Notes: a model not told the origin generated them from the letters alone. DNA of 64,000 bases from RFSX01 sp964567435 (GCA_964567435.1 CAZMMQ010000004.1:52799-116798); one strand, 5' to 3'. Counted from the stretch's first letter, positions 47,801 through 56,816 are shown. Program-made: numbers and translations.

Positions 47801-48112
47801 TCGCAAATTGCACTTATTAAGAGTCAACCATACTTTATTAGTCAGGGTCAAATTACAATAGATACCATAGAGAGATATCAAGGTGGCGCCAGAGATAGAA
47901 TCATCATCTCGCTAGCTGTGAGTCAGGCCTTTCTTCTCGAAGCTATTAGCAATGTCAGTGATGAGGGGATAGATAGGAAACTGAATGTGGCACTTACAAG
48001 AGCCAGAGAACATTTAATTATCTTAGGCAATAAAAATGTCCTTCAGAAAAATCCTTTATATGCCAGATTGATTGCGAGATGCCATGAGATGTCAATAGAT
48101 TTGCTGTCCTAA
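44810..48112 (+). CDS. Dna2-like nuclease-helicase (PD-(D/E)XK plus SF1 helicase)
   Basis: This 1100-residue protein joins a nuclease of the PD-(D/E)XK type to a UPF1/Dna2-type superfamily 1 helicase. The nuclease core lies at about residues 335-385: GIQGRLDLY (Asp), VELKSG (Glu-x-Lys) and NHYLQTLLYDLIL (Gln/Tyr motif). Helicase motifs follow: Walker A GPPGTGKTS near 695, VIVDEAS near 810, GDHKQLPAV near 837, DTIERYQGGARDR near 1020 and VALTRAREHLIIL near 1060. Such proteins process DNA ends or replication intermediates; some related ones act in phage defence, but nothing nearby supports that here. I saw no four-Cys Fe-S cluster pattern. A frame-neutral LMW phosphatase gene follows 28 bp later. 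Confidence 0.88.
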   Translation: MATLNLDLALFEIQLTHLVESEIKNKQWLQQIFQCYSLFFEHITTSDSIAFTTLFSRIAYAGVQYNLSGTLIFEAHYFRKTMENGLVEENEIEEHGQFGFYLIYTIAQKVNDFRWTSHYSRPSLSLKKGEENKIEFNRIVEGLLITISDDYQQFSMITKANPEAVLTVTLRSKDHLEEIKQIKKYMPLPLAINLIDVSFYTNQEASAKGIVLRPDMLLGVTSISECFSTAGATSLSYLGRKLIPSDSSVHMLIGNIVNQFLDDLIHNPCLQFSDVMTQTFRMAPEAFSLMSDGEVKDCISKVKVHFNNLKKVVTDELAEAGITKERSYLEPSFYSNEFGIQGRLDLYHYNDSLSKSDIVELKSGRLYQAHKYGLNQNHYLQTLLYDLILESVYNGKVKSTNYILYSGHDGKRLRFAPKVRDKQLEAMRLRNKIILLEEILTKVDNDEYAHILSRLDPDNIPEGYTFLRRDAKRFWDAYGRLTEMEQSYIRNFIAFISREFQLSKIGRHGIYTSNGLASLWLDPLMEKADMFTILSHLEVSSNDTDAEVPSLTLTFTEASHRLSKFRVGDITVLYPFEGEDVSVLSHQLFKCTILQISSEGVTVRLRARQKNFEIFRKYRLWNLEADVLDSGFRKQFHGLYEYMISNESYRFKILGVEAPENPNLITQYNKKGLTSEQNQVLNQALSSKDYYLLWGPPGTGKTSVMISEMVSHLYNHTDENILLLAYTNRAVDEICAAVESSIGKKYIRVGSRYSTDDRYRKNLLQSKTERLSNRKQFLEVFESHRLFISTVSSFQGKRELYALKKFDTVIVDEASQLLEPMLIGMLGKFKRFILIGDHKQLPAVVTQDINHSKVKDTQLHAVGLIDSRMSLFERMYKQCQTNGWNWAIGALKNQGRMHQDIVSIVSEEFYDGKLSILAGISRLSSMPDLSSNNLIEESLIRNRLIFIDTQRALDITRKTNLNEAITAEKIAKHWSQIYENNHLEFNQNSLGVITPFRSQIALIKSQPYFISQGQITIDTIERYQGGARDRIIISLAVSQAFLLEAISNVSDEGIDRKLNVALTRAREHLIILGNKNVLQKNPLYARLIARCHEMSIDLLS

Positions 48113-48140
48113 ATTATTAACCAAAAAGAAAATTCAAATA

Positions 48141-48593
48141 GTGAGAGTATTGATGGTGTGCCTAGGAAATATATGTAGATCTCCACTCGCCCATGGAATT
48201 ATGCTAGCTAGGATAGCAGAGTTAGGGTTGGATTGGGAAGTAGACAGTGCAGGTACAGGTGCTTGGCATGTTGGAGAACAACCAGATCGGCGATCGGCGC
48301 AGGTGGCATTGGAGAATGGGATAGACATATCATCTCAACGAGCACGGCAGTTTGTAAAAGGCGATTTTATGGACTTCGATCATATTATAGCCATGGATGC
48401 CAGTAATTATAATAACATTATCCAATTAGCTAATTCGGATGCAGAAAGAGAAAAGGTGACTATGTTACTTAACTACTCTTATCCTGGACAAAATAGACAA
48501 GTTCCTGACCCTTACTACGAAGGCGGATTTGACTCAGTCTACAAAATGATATATCAAGCAGTAGATGATTTCATCAATATCATAATAGAGTAG
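48141..48593 (+). CDS. Low-molecular-weight protein-tyrosine phosphatase
   Basis: This 150-residue cytoplasmic protein has the P-loop motif CLGNICRSP (Cys7 and Arg13) near its N-terminus and the general-acid segment VPDPYYEG near residue 118, both diagnostic for LMW-PTPs. It dephosphorylates tyrosine residues and is often paired with polysaccharide-export tyrosine kinases, but none is nearby. The start is GTG at 48141 (MRVLMVCLGN); an in-frame ATG four codons later would leave the P-loop close to the terminus. The stop is directly followed by the GTG of the acylphosphatase gene, so the two are co-transcribed. Confidence 0.93.
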   Translation: MRVLMVCLGNICRSPLAHGIMLARIAELGLDWEVDSAGTGAWHVGEQPDRRSAQVALENGIDISSQRARQFVKGDFMDFDHIIAMDASNYNNIIQLANSDAEREKVTMLLNYSYPGQNRQVPDPYYEGGFDSVYKMIYQAVDDFINIIIE

Positions 48594-48872
48594 GTGGGAA
48601 AGAAAGAAGCATATCAAATCAATGTTTCTGGTGTTGTCCAAGGGGTTGGTTTTAGATATTTCACCAAACAAAAAGCGGATCAATTAAATATAATGGGTAC
48701 TGTCCAAAATCTTTCTGATGGTAGTGTAGAAATCTATGCCGAAGGATCTCAGAGTGCCGTCCACGCCTTTCTTAACTGGTGTCATCATGGTCCTCCTTCT
48801 GCAAGCGTTAATAAATTAGAGTATGTCTCAACCAAGGTCCATAATACAAGCAAATTCAGAATAATTAGGTAG
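48594..48872 (+). CDS. acyP: Acylphosphatase
   Basis: This 92-residue protein hydrolyses acyl phosphates such as carbamoyl phosphate. It has the conserved segment VSGVVQGVGFRYFT (catalytic Arg in GFRYF) and GTVQNLSDGSVEIYAEG (catalytic Asn in VQN). The length is typical. The start is GTG immediately after the preceding stop codon. The following membrane-protein gene begins 3 bp after its stop, so the three genes form a tight operon. Confidence 0.93.
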   Translation: MGKKEAYQINVSGVVQGVGFRYFTKQKADQLNIMGTVQNLSDGSVEIYAEGSQSAVHAFLNWCHHGPPSASVNKLEYVSTKVHNTSKFRIIR

Positions 48873-48875
48873 TCT

Positions 48876-49259
48876 ATGATGCTAGTTAAAAGATTACTAA
48901 TCCTTGATGCTGTTGGTGCTGTGGTGTCCGTTGTGATGTTGGGAGTCGTTCTTGTGAAATTTTATGATATTTTTGGAATTCCAATTTCTGTGCTTCATAT
49001 ACTTGCAAGTATACCTGTTGGTTTTTTCATATTTGATTTATTGGCAATATTCTCGAAAGAAAAGATACAACCTGGTAGACTAATGACGATTGGGATCCTA
49101 AATATTTTGTATTGTCTCCTATCTTTTGTAATGGCTATTGTGCATGCCTCCTCACTGACAATTTATGGCTGGGCTTATATAATTGTAGAAATTATAATTG
49201 TTGTTGCTCTTAGTGCTTTTGAATTGAAGACAGGACGAAATTTTCTTTCATATACTTAA
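48876..49259 (+). CDS. Four-helix membrane protein of unknown function
   Basis: This 127-residue protein has four predicted transmembrane helices (about 5-27, 38-58, 68-90 and 95-118) and no recognised motif. It is the third gene of the phosphatase/acylphosphatase operon and overlaps the convergent DUF1415 gene by 4 bp at its 3' end. Confidence 0.7.
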   Translation: MMLVKRLLILDAVGAVVSVVMLGVVLVKFYDIFGIPISVLHILASIPVGFFIFDLLAIFSKEKIQPGRLMTIGILNILYCLLSFVMAIVHASSLTIYGWAYIIVEIIIVVALSAFELKTGRNFLSYT

Positions 49260-49804
49260 CTGACAAATCCTTTGTCTCTCCATATTTGCTCGATCACTGC
49301 TAAGCCTTTTTGTTCGAGCATCATTATATTTTCAGGCGTCACACTATGGATGTCATTATGGCTTTCTATGGCTCTACTAACATCTTCCACTTTGAGGATG
49401 TGTATAATTGGATACGGGCTTCTGTTGGTATAATTAGACACCTCATTAAGCTCTTTGTCTTTGAAGATATACTTTGGATGGAAACTGGCTAATTGTACGA
49501 CTTCACTTAAGCCACTTCTTTTAAGTTCTTCATCCAAAGCATAATAGACATCCAGATAGTCATGAAAATCCTCAAGACCTTTACTAATTATTATGAGTTT
49601 GGTCGATATCTGATTTGAATGATTAATGATGATCTCAATACTCTCATTCATTTCATCCAATAGGGATTCATAACTAAATTCTATGACTGAAAAAGCTACC
49701 TGTTCGTTTTCATATACTTTGGAGGCAAAGGGGCAAAGACCGTATCCTATGACTATATCAGTAAGCCATTTTTGAGTAAGTAATATCTCATGGGCAGTGG
49801 TCAT
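49256..49804 (-). CDS. DUF1415 family protein
   Basis: This 182-residue cytoplasmic protein matches the DUF1415 family: LTDIVIGYGLCPFASKVY near the N-terminus, LIIISKGLEDFHDYL in the middle, and VVQLASFHPKYIF with RSPYPIIHILKVEDV later. The family is widely conserved, and its function is unknown. The ATG overlaps the stop of the saccharopine-dehydrogenase-like gene (ATGA), so the two are translationally coupled. Confidence 0.85.
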   Translation of the reverse strand: MTTAHEILLTQKWLTDIVIGYGLCPFASKVYENEQVAFSVIEFSYESLLDEMNESIEIIINHSNQISTKLIIISKGLEDFHDYLDVYYALDEELKRSGLSEVVQLASFHPKYIFKDKELNEVSNYTNRSPYPIIHILKVEDVSRAIESHNDIHSVTPENIMMLEQKGLAVIEQIWRDKGFVS

Positions 49805-50940
49805 AAGATTTCTTTGTAGACAGCTTTTACATAAGGTCCATTGAGAAATGACTTAGTGTCTATTTGACTTTGAAAGACTGGCCCCTTAAGATTTCCTTCA
49901 AGTAATAATCTTGCTGACTCGCAGAGTGGAGCAGCAGTGGTTGTTTGTATAGCTCTCAGAGTGTGCTTGCCTACTAACGATGGTTTAATGTGCAAGGATT
50001 CTTCTTCAGCTCTCAGCATGTTATATTGATCCTTACCTTTCACAGAAGCATAGACAATTACGATATCATCTTCTACTGCAGGAATCTGACTTAGCATTGT
50101 CTCATTGAGATGCTCTACCTTATCTTTTTCGGGTGGCGTACTGCCTATGATCCTTTTGGCCCAGGCATAATGTCCTGGATATCTAAGGGTCTTATAACTG
50201 AGGTTTTTTACTTTTCCAGCCAAAGCTGACGGTAGATCGGCAGCTCCACCAGATGTAAAATCATCTTCGTATTCAATGCCATCCAATAAGATGGTCTCAG
50301 TATTGGATAATGAAGGGATATAAGTTGTCTTATAGTCTTGAACTACAATGGCATTCTTGACATACTCAGTGGCGACGCCAATCGGACTCCAGGTATAAGC
50401 ATAGAAATAAGGACTGCGGGCATTTTTAGACAAAGCACCCACTCGCATATCTATCGCCTCCACTTTGTCCACGTTATACTTGGCACAAAATCTTTTGTAT
50501 AAATGGTGTGCAATGATATTAATATATCCAGGGGCCAGACCAGTCTGAAGGATAAATCCTGTATTCGCTTGCTTAGCAATCTCAGTTACCTGATTGGTCT
50601 CATTGACATATTCGGTGAGATTGGCATAATGGCAGCCGTAGTGTTTTGCATATTCTGCTAATCTGGGTGCTTGACTTCCAGGCAAACAATCAAGAATGAT
50701 GTCAGATGACTGAAGAGCTTTTTCCAGATTGTCATTGGTTCCAGATTCTGGGATTTGCAGACCAGTAGTGTTTGACGATTGAGCTCCTTGATTTATATAG
50801 CTGGCTGCCCCATTAGCAGCTTCTTCATATCTATCCGCAATTGTTATTTCACAATCTAAATGGTTAGTGGCTTGGAGAATCAATCCTGTGGCTTTACCTA
50901 TTCCACCTCCTCCAGCTATTAATATGTGATGTTTTTTCAC
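49801..50940 (-). CDS. Saccharopine-dehydrogenase-like NAD(P)-binding protein
   Basis: This 379-residue protein has an N-terminal Rossmann fold with the dinucleotide motif IAGGGGIGKATG (about residues 7-18). The sequence TNLTEYVNETNQV and ILQTGLAPGYINI follow, as in saccharopine dehydrogenase and carboxynorspermidine-synthase-like enzymes that act at the C-N bond of amino acid adducts. The substrate is not clear. It is the first gene of a two-gene operon with DUF1415. Confidence 0.82.
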   Translation of the reverse strand: MKKHHILIAGGGGIGKATGLILQATNHLDCEITIADRYEEAANGAASYINQGAQSSNTTGLQIPESGTNDNLEKALQSSDIILDCLPGSQAPRLAEYAKHYGCHYANLTEYVNETNQVTEIAKQANTGFILQTGLAPGYINIIAHHLYKRFCAKYNVDKVEAIDMRVGALSKNARSPYFYAYTWSPIGVATEYVKNAIVVQDYKTTYIPSLSNTETILLDGIEYEDDFTSGGAADLPSALAGKVKNLSYKTLRYPGHYAWAKRIIGSTPPEKDKVEHLNETMLSQIPAVEDDIVIVYASVKGKDQYNMLRAEEESLHIKPSLVGKHTLRAIQTTTAAPLCESARLLLEGNLKGPVFQSQIDTKSFLNGPYVKAVYKEIL

Positions 50941-51123
50941 GAGATCTAATTATTTCGCTCAAAGGTATATATATAGTTTCTTGAAAAATATATAAGAAAA
51001 AGAATATTAGACAGTAGGCTGGAATGCTGTGGAAATTAACATATTATGAAAAATACATATATGTAAATAACAGTTTTTTAATAAAAAACACATTACAATA
51101 TTTCATAATATGATAATATAACC

Positions 51124-51131
51124 TACATTTG
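51124..51131 (+). promoter_or_regulatory. Putative -7 box (TACATTTG) of ftsK
   Basis: TACATTTG matches TAnnTTTG and lies 43 bp before the ftsK start. A -33 TTG was not evident. Confidence 0.4.
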
Positions 51132-51174
51132 CGTCGACTTAATTATTTTTTCCGAAACCCGATTTGTATTCCCG

Positions 51175-53727
51175 ATGGCTAGAAAGACTCCGAAAAGAGC
51201 AAAGAAGCATAGTGCTGGCAACTCAATTTTTAAGGACGAGAGAATTACAAAAATACTAGGAGTAGTATGCTTTTTCATAGGCATTTTCCTCACTATTTCA
51301 TTTGTGTCCTATTTTTATACATGGAAGTATGATCAAGACAAAGTTATAACACTCTCAGCCTCATTATTGTTCAATGGAGATGTGTCTGTTCAGAATTGGT
51401 TAGGTAGATTTGGCGCATATATTTCTAACTTTTTCTTCTATTGGGGTTTCGGCATTAGCTCATTTATTTTTGTCTTCCTTGCATTCAGATTAGGACTAGA
51501 CCTCATTCGCAAAGCACCACTCAAGCAGTTTTTAGATCTTTCACTCCATAGTTTCTTATTGGCGAGTTTTATCTCTGTCGTGATGGAATTTATCATGATC
51601 AAGAGTGATTTTAGCTGGGGTGGACTTATGGGGTACTCTATGTGCCATTATCTGATCAATTTCCTTGGTCAAGTTGGATTAGTGCTCCTCTTAATACTAT
51701 TATGTTTTGCAACTTTCATATGGATAGTAAACCCAATGTTACAAATACAGGGCTTGTCTCTGGCAGGAGTATCAGATAGAATAAATTTTTCTGGTCTAGA
51801 TTTTTTCAAAAGTTCATTGGAATCTGTCAAAGAAAAAAAGAAAACGCTGAGACCCAAATCAGCTGGTTCAAGAAGAAGGCTCTTCGACACGGACAATACG
51901 TCAGAGAAGGGGGCCATGCCAAAAACCGATGTTAAAGAAGCGGGAAGTTCCAATAGTGATTCTAATAGAATAGCGTTGGACCTTCCTAATTCTTTGACTG
52001 ATACTGCTTCTGCTGACCCAATCGCAAAAGCAGGTCCTGCAAAAAAATGGCCAGAACGAAAAGCACCTACAGCTGAAAAACCTCAATTGGAGCTAGAGCT
52101 GGAACAACCTAGTGAAGCACCTCAGGTAGACGTAGTGGAAGCTAGAAAAGGTCCAGATATGGATAGTACAAAATTGTATGTCCAAGAAGAGAATATCGGT
52201 GATACTGAGCCATATGATCCAACTAAAGATTTATCAAAATACAAACCTCCAACCTTTGATCTATTGACAGATTATTCTAGCTCTAAAGTTGAGATAGATA
52301 GACAAGAGTTGGAAAACAATAAGAATAATATTATCCAAACGCTTCTTGATTATAAGATTGAAATAACAAAGATAAAAGCGACGATTGGACCTACAGTTAC
52401 TTTGTATGAAATAGTACCTGCTCCTGGTGTCAAAATCTCAAAGATCAAGAGTTTGGAAAATGACATTGCCCTGTCGTTATCAGCGCTTGGAATCAGAATC
52501 ATAGCGCCGATACCAGGCAAAGGAACCATAGGTATAGAAGTGCCTAATAAGAATAAGCAGATGGTTTCTTTCAGAGAGGTCGTCACCTCTCCAAAGTTTC
52601 AGAATGCGAAGATGGACTTGCCTATAGTACTTGGTAAGACCATATCTAATGAAGTATTTGTAGCAGACTTAGCGAAGATGCCTCACCTACTTGTAGCAGG
52701 TGCTACTGGACAAGGTAAGTCAGTGGGGATCAATACCATTTTGATGTCTTTGTTGTATAAAAAACACCCGTCTCAGGTCAAACTGGTAATGATAGACCCT
52801 AAGAAAGTGGAATTATTCCCATATAGTGCCTTAGACAAACACTTCCTTGGGTTTTTGCCGAATGAAGAAGAGCCTATAATAACTGATACTAAGAAAGCTA
52901 TCCATACGCTGAACTCATTGACAATGGAGATGGATGAGAGATATCAATTATTGAAATTAGGCAAGGCAAGAAACATTAAGGAGTACAATACGAAGTTTAC
53001 AAATAGAAAGCTGAATCCTAAGGATGGGCATAGATTCATGCCATACATCGTACTTGTAATAGATGAGTTTGCAGACTTGATTATGACAGCAGGTAAAGAA
53101 ATAGAATTGCCTATAGCCAGATTGGCGCAGCTGGCCAGAGCGATAGGTATCCATCTTATCATTGCTACTCAGAGGCCTTCTGTAAAAATAATCACAGGTA
53201 TGATTAAGGCTAACTTCCCAGCAAGATTATCTTACAAGGTAACGTCACTTCAGGATTCCAGAACCATCTTGGATAGTAAGGGTGCAGAGCAACTGATAGG
53301 AAAGGGAGATATGCTATTATCGGTAGGAAGTGATATTGTCAGACTGCAATGTGCATTTGTAGATACGCCAGAAGTAGAAGAAGTGATAGAACACATAAGC
53401 TCTCAGCAAGGATTTGCAGAGCCTTTCCACTTGCCAGAAGTTGTAGACAATGACGCAGAACTAGGTGGTTCCAATCTTAAATGGTCTGACTTGGATCCAA
53501 TGTTTGAGGAAGCAGCTAAGTTGATTGTCGGTAGTCAGCAAGGGTCTACATCCAGTATCCAAAGAAGACTACAGTTAGGCTATAACAGAGCTGGTCGTAT
53601 TATGGATCAGCTAGAAAGTCTTGGCATAGTTGGAGAATCTAATGGCAGCAAGCCAAGACAGGTTCTTTTTACTTCTGAAATGGAGCTGATGCATTACTTT
53701 GAGCATCTTAAAAGCAATCAAAAATAA
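51175..53727 (+). CDS. ftsK: DNA translocase FtsK
   Basis: This 850-residue cell-division protein moves chromosomal DNA through the septum and helps dimer resolution. The N-terminal domain has four membrane helices (about 28-170). A variable, acidic and Pro/Lys-rich linker (about 215-350) follows. The motor domain carries the beta and alpha subdomains with Walker A GATGQGKSVG (about 509-518), Walker B VLVIDEFADL and the conserved IATQRPSVKIITG. The C-terminal winged-helix gamma domain is at about 780-850 (SSIQRRLQLGYNRAGRIMDQLE). The N-terminal start at 51175 is preceded by a promoter-like box. Confidence 0.95.
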   Translation: MARKTPKRAKKHSAGNSIFKDERITKILGVVCFFIGIFLTISFVSYFYTWKYDQDKVITLSASLLFNGDVSVQNWLGRFGAYISNFFFYWGFGISSFIFVFLAFRLGLDLIRKAPLKQFLDLSLHSFLLASFISVVMEFIMIKSDFSWGGLMGYSMCHYLINFLGQVGLVLLLILLCFATFIWIVNPMLQIQGLSLAGVSDRINFSGLDFFKSSLESVKEKKKTLRPKSAGSRRRLFDTDNTSEKGAMPKTDVKEAGSSNSDSNRIALDLPNSLTDTASADPIAKAGPAKKWPERKAPTAEKPQLELELEQPSEAPQVDVVEARKGPDMDSTKLYVQEENIGDTEPYDPTKDLSKYKPPTFDLLTDYSSSKVEIDRQELENNKNNIIQTLLDYKIEITKIKATIGPTVTLYEIVPAPGVKISKIKSLENDIALSLSALGIRIIAPIPGKGTIGIEVPNKNKQMVSFREVVTSPKFQNAKMDLPIVLGKTISNEVFVADLAKMPHLLVAGATGQGKSVGINTILMSLLYKKHPSQVKLVMIDPKKVELFPYSALDKHFLGFLPNEEEPIITDTKKAIHTLNSLTMEMDERYQLLKLGKARNIKEYNTKFTNRKLNPKDGHRFMPYIVLVIDEFADLIMTAGKEIELPIARLAQLARAIGIHLIIATQRPSVKIITGMIKANFPARLSYKVTSLQDSRTILDSKGAEQLIGKGDMLLSVGSDIVRLQCAFVDTPEVEEVIEHISSQQGFAEPFHLPEVVDNDAELGGSNLKWSDLDPMFEEAAKLIVGSQQGSTSSIQRRLQLGYNRAGRIMDQLESLGIVGESNGSKPRQVLFTSEMELMHYFEHLKSNQK

Positions 53728-53736
53728 AATCAGGTT

Positions 53737-53773
53737 AGGAGCTTATTCTTCGATAAGCTCCTCTGCTTTTTTG
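53737..53773. terminator. Bidirectional terminator between ftsK and the CvpA-like gene
   Basis: An AGGAGCTTA...TAAGCTCCT stem with a TTCTTCGA-type loop is followed by a T-tract on the plus strand. It overlaps the last codons of the convergent CvpA-like gene. Confidence 0.75.
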
Positions 53774-54294
53774 TCTACAGAATCCATAGTTTCCAGCAAC
53801 TTATCCCAAAAGTCACTGAACATCGGCTGCAGTGCTTTGCCTACATCTTGTGTGGCTCTTGGCAATGGTTCCAACAGAGGATAACTGATAGAGCTTGTTT
53901 TCACATTATCAGATACCAGAGAAATCTTGTCCATCACAAATACACCATAACTGACCAGGATAGCATAGAATAAGGACAGGAGAATACCACCTGCCAACTT
54001 ATTGATTATACCTAATTGTAAGTTCTTAAATAGCTTATCCAATTTTCCACCAATAAATCTGATGAGCAACATCACAACTATAAATGTGATCACAAATCCA
54101 AGAACAAAACTTATCGCCTGATTTAAGCCAAAAGTTCTTTCCAATATTTCCATTACTGTATCTGAGAGCTTCATAGCAGCAATAATCCCAATAAGCAATG
54201 AAATACTAGCAAATACGGTCTTGATGAGTCCGCTGGAAAATCCCTGATAGAATCCAAAGGCAATGAGTATACCGGCAATGATGTCTATAATCAT
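53743..54294 (-). CDS. CvpA family membrane protein
   Basis: This 183-residue protein has four transmembrane helices (about 1-20, 27-47, 60-85 and 100-125), with the CvpA opening IDIIAGILIAFGFYQGFSSG. In E. coli CvpA supports colicin V production and envelope homeostasis. The C-terminal part (about 130-183) is hydrophilic and ends in a coiled, acidic stretch (DKKAEELIEE). It is convergent with ftsK and shares its terminator. Confidence 0.82.
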   Translation of the reverse strand: MIIDIIAGILIAFGFYQGFSSGLIKTVFASISLLIGIIAAMKLSDTVMEILERTFGLNQAISFVLGFVITFIVVMLLIRFIGGKLDKLFKNLQLGIINKLAGGILLSLFYAILVSYGVFVMDKISLVSDNVKTSSISYPLLEPLPRATQDVGKALQPMFSDFWDKLLETMDSVDKKAEELIEE

Positions 54295-54513
54295 GATTAA
54301 GCTTTAATGTGTTTTTTTCTATCCAATAAAGTCTGATTGTACTCACAAAGTATTGTTAATTAGGATATATATCGAAATTAAGTCCTGATATTACATATTT
54401 ATGAGAACGTGGTATATCTAACTTTTATTAAAACGACATAACTCATATATATTTTATTGTTATATCTTAGCGTCTTATAAGCAATAGGTTATACCTAAAA
54501 TTGTAATACTAAT

Positions 54514-55011
54514 TTGAATATATCTAAAAATACTGTAGCGTTCCTAGCCTTTCTATTCTTCATTGCAAGTGTAGATGTAACTGCTGCCTCAGTTAAGAGG
54601 GATAGTTTACCATCCGTCTTCATGATAGGTCAGAACGATATCCTATATGAGGAGTTGGTAGAAGAATGTACTAATCCACTTTTGACGGCCTGTCAAGATT
54701 CGATGGATTTGGCATATCAAAAGTGGGTAGAGTTACTCAGTGAAATGGAATTGCAAGCGGTGCAGTCAGAATTTGATATCAATGGTGTTAAAATCTGGCT
54801 CAATGTATTTTGGCGACCTGATGGTAGCATCAAGCACTTGGTATACTTTCCAAAACCAACATCTAGAAATATGGACTTTAGTGACCTCACTAAATTTTTT
54901 GGTCGATTTGTAAAAGTGTACGAAATGGAGAAGATTTCAAATGATTGCTATAGTCATTATGGGAGTGCCACTTTTCCTACCTTTTCATCCTTATACTTGG
55001 ATAAGAAATAA
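54514..55011 (+). CDS. Secreted protein of unknown function
   Basis: This 165-residue protein has a signal peptide (about 1-24) and starts with TTG at 54514. The mature part has no motif I recognise. Features are a segment with two cysteines (EECTNPLLTACQD) that may form a disulfide and a Trp-rich strand (VKIWLNVFWRPDG). The later part resembles small TonB C-terminal-like or periplasmic proteins only vaguely. It precedes a T9SS-cargo gene, but 123 bp separate them. Confidence 0.5.
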   Translation: MNISKNTVAFLAFLFFIASVDVTAASVKRDSLPSVFMIGQNDILYEELVEECTNPLLTACQDSMDLAYQKWVELLSEMELQAVQSEFDINGVKIWLNVFWRPDGSIKHLVYFPKPTSRNMDFSDLTKFFGRFVKVYEMEKISNDCYSHYGSATFPTFSSLYLDKK

Positions 55012-55134
55012 GGACAACGACATTTATTGCTTTTATACAAGATTTGTTATTGAGATAGTATAGGCAGTATGGAGATATTCCTAACTTAGGATATAGCCAT
55101 TATTTATCCTTTCTTAAAGAACAAACTTCATTGT

Positions 55135-56040
55135 ATGAAAACCTTCTTTTTTATTGCATTGCTTATTTCTAGTACAGGACAACTATCCGCTCAAGCAAAT
55201 CCACAATTTGAACTTGGTGCAAAATGGACTTACGAAAGAGAGGTAAGAATTCCAAGAATGGTGGACTTTGTGACTTACGAGGTGATGGACACCCTCACTA
55301 TAGATAGTCTCTCTTGCTTCATTGTAGACAAAGTTTTACCAAATGGAAATCAAGTGGCGACAGCGACTATGTGTATATCTGGTAACAAGGTGTTAGTTCC
55401 AGACAATAGATTGGAAGATGGTTTTCAGTTGATTTATGATTTCGATGTTGTAGACACTTTTCGTATTCAGTGTGCAAGGCTTAATGATTTTTTTGAATGT
55501 ATTGCACCTATAGATTCTATAGAGACTGTACAGATTGCTGATGGACAATTGATAACCAGGAGAAAGATTGATGCAGATTTCAATTCTGAGTGTGCATCTA
55601 GTGGATTTATCCCATCACGTGTATACGATGGTATTGGGAATGATTATGGTGGCCTTTTTGGCTACTTGAATTTCTGTAATAATCTAGCTGACCCTGTCAG
55701 TGCAGAAGAAACGCGACTCAGATGTTTTGAGAATAGAACAGCCTCATTTCGGTTTGTAGATTATCCTTGTGATACCATAATTCAAGGAGATGGTACTGAC
55801 GTGATTGATATAATGGGTGGCCATGAATCTACAATCTTTCCTAATCCAGCAAGAGGTGTGGCATTTGTAGATAACCCTACGCATGATTTGACTTATAGAT
55901 TATTCAGTATGGAAGGTCTGCTAATCTCAGAGGGCACATATTTAGAAAGTGGAATAGAACTCCCTTTTCAAGGCGTATATTTCATAGCACTAATCTCTGA
56001 TGGTCGAGAGAGCACACATCGTATTGTGAATAATCTCTGA
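55135..56040 (+). CDS. T9SS-sorted secreted protein
   Basis: This 301-residue protein has a signal peptide (about 1-20, ending LSAQ). The middle part is of unknown fold and contains paired cysteines. The last 75 residues form a T9SS type A sorting domain (STIFPNPARGVAFVDNP, then GLLISEGTYLESGIELPFQGVYFIALI). The protein is therefore carried across the outer membrane by the type IX secretion system. No enzymatic motif was seen. Confidence 0.82.
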   Translation: MKTFFFIALLISSTGQLSAQANPQFELGAKWTYEREVRIPRMVDFVTYEVMDTLTIDSLSCFIVDKVLPNGNQVATATMCISGNKVLVPDNRLEDGFQLIYDFDVVDTFRIQCARLNDFFECIAPIDSIETVQIADGQLITRRKIDADFNSECASSGFIPSRVYDGIGNDYGGLFGYLNFCNNLADPVSAEETRLRCFENRTASFRFVDYPCDTIIQGDGTDVIDIMGGHESTIFPNPARGVAFVDNPTHDLTYRLFSMEGLLISEGTYLESGIELPFQGVYFIALISDGRESTHRIVNNL

Positions 56041-56132
56041 TTCCAAGATCTAGCCCATTTATATGCTTTTTTAACAACTTCAAAACATACTTTTGGGTTG
56101 GTATTATAGTTATTGATGTATATACAAAGCCT

Positions 56133-56816
56133 ATGAAAATGTCGACTTACAAATTAATGCTTCTCATTCTGATTCTCTTGGGTTGGATATCTGCAGGCCA
56201 GTCACAATCAGATACCAATGAAGTATCAGATCCAGAAGCAATGGAGATACTTAATCGAATTAGCGACAATTACCAACAAAGCTCAGCGCATAAAATATCT
56301 TTCAGTTTGGACATAGAATTGACAGCACAAGGTAAAGAGACTCAGAAAGGTCAGTTAATTCAGCAAGGCGACCAGTTCGTATTAGAAATGGAAGGTCGTA
56401 AGATTATCTCCAATGGTAAGACAGTCTGGCTATACATGGAAGACTTAAATGAAGTCCAGATTAATGATGCCGACTTTGAAGATGAGACAAGTTTTAGTTC
56501 ACCGTCTGATATATTCCAATTGCATACTTCAGGGGAGTATATTTTTGCATTGGCAAGTAAATTGGAAGAAGAAGGTCAAGCCATCACGCAGATAGAAGGA
56601 AAACCTACAGATCCCTATTCTGAATATTCCAAGATGAGACTCACAATCATAGATAAGGGATTGAAAGTCAAGAGATTAAAAATATTCGGAAAAGATGGGA
56701 GTCGATATACAATGAATATCACGTCACATAATGAAGGCTATGTTCCGGTGGATGGCACTTTTAGCTTTGATGCGTCACTATATCAAGGTGTTCATGTAGA
56801 AGATCTGAGGTTTTAG
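56133..56816 (+). CDS. lolA: Outer-membrane lipoprotein carrier protein LolA
   Basis: This 227-residue periplasmic chaperone moves lipoproteins from the inner-membrane LolCDE complex to the outer membrane. A signal peptide (about 1-25) precedes the LolA fold. Family features are an opening ILNRISDNYQQ, the strand GKETQKGQLIQQGDQFVLEM, NGKTVWLYMEDLNEVQI and DKGLKVKRLKIFGKDGS. It is followed by a strong terminator and looks like a single-gene transcript. Confidence 0.9.
   Translation: MKMSTYKLMLLILILLGWISAGQSQSDTNEVSDPEAMEILNRISDNYQQSSAHKISFSLDIELTAQGKETQKGQLIQQGDQFVLEMEGRKIISNGKTVWLYMEDLNEVQINDADFEDETSFSSPSDIFQLHTSGEYIFALASKLEEEGQAITQIEGKPTDPYSEYSKMRLTIIDKGLKVKRLKIFGKDGSRYTMNITSHNEGYVPVDGTFSFDASLYQGVHVEDLRF

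Noticed and set aside
44810..48593. Phage-defence island
   Set aside because: Only the Dna2-like protein could fit; the neighbours are housekeeping phosphatases and no integrase, toxin or other defence gene is seen.
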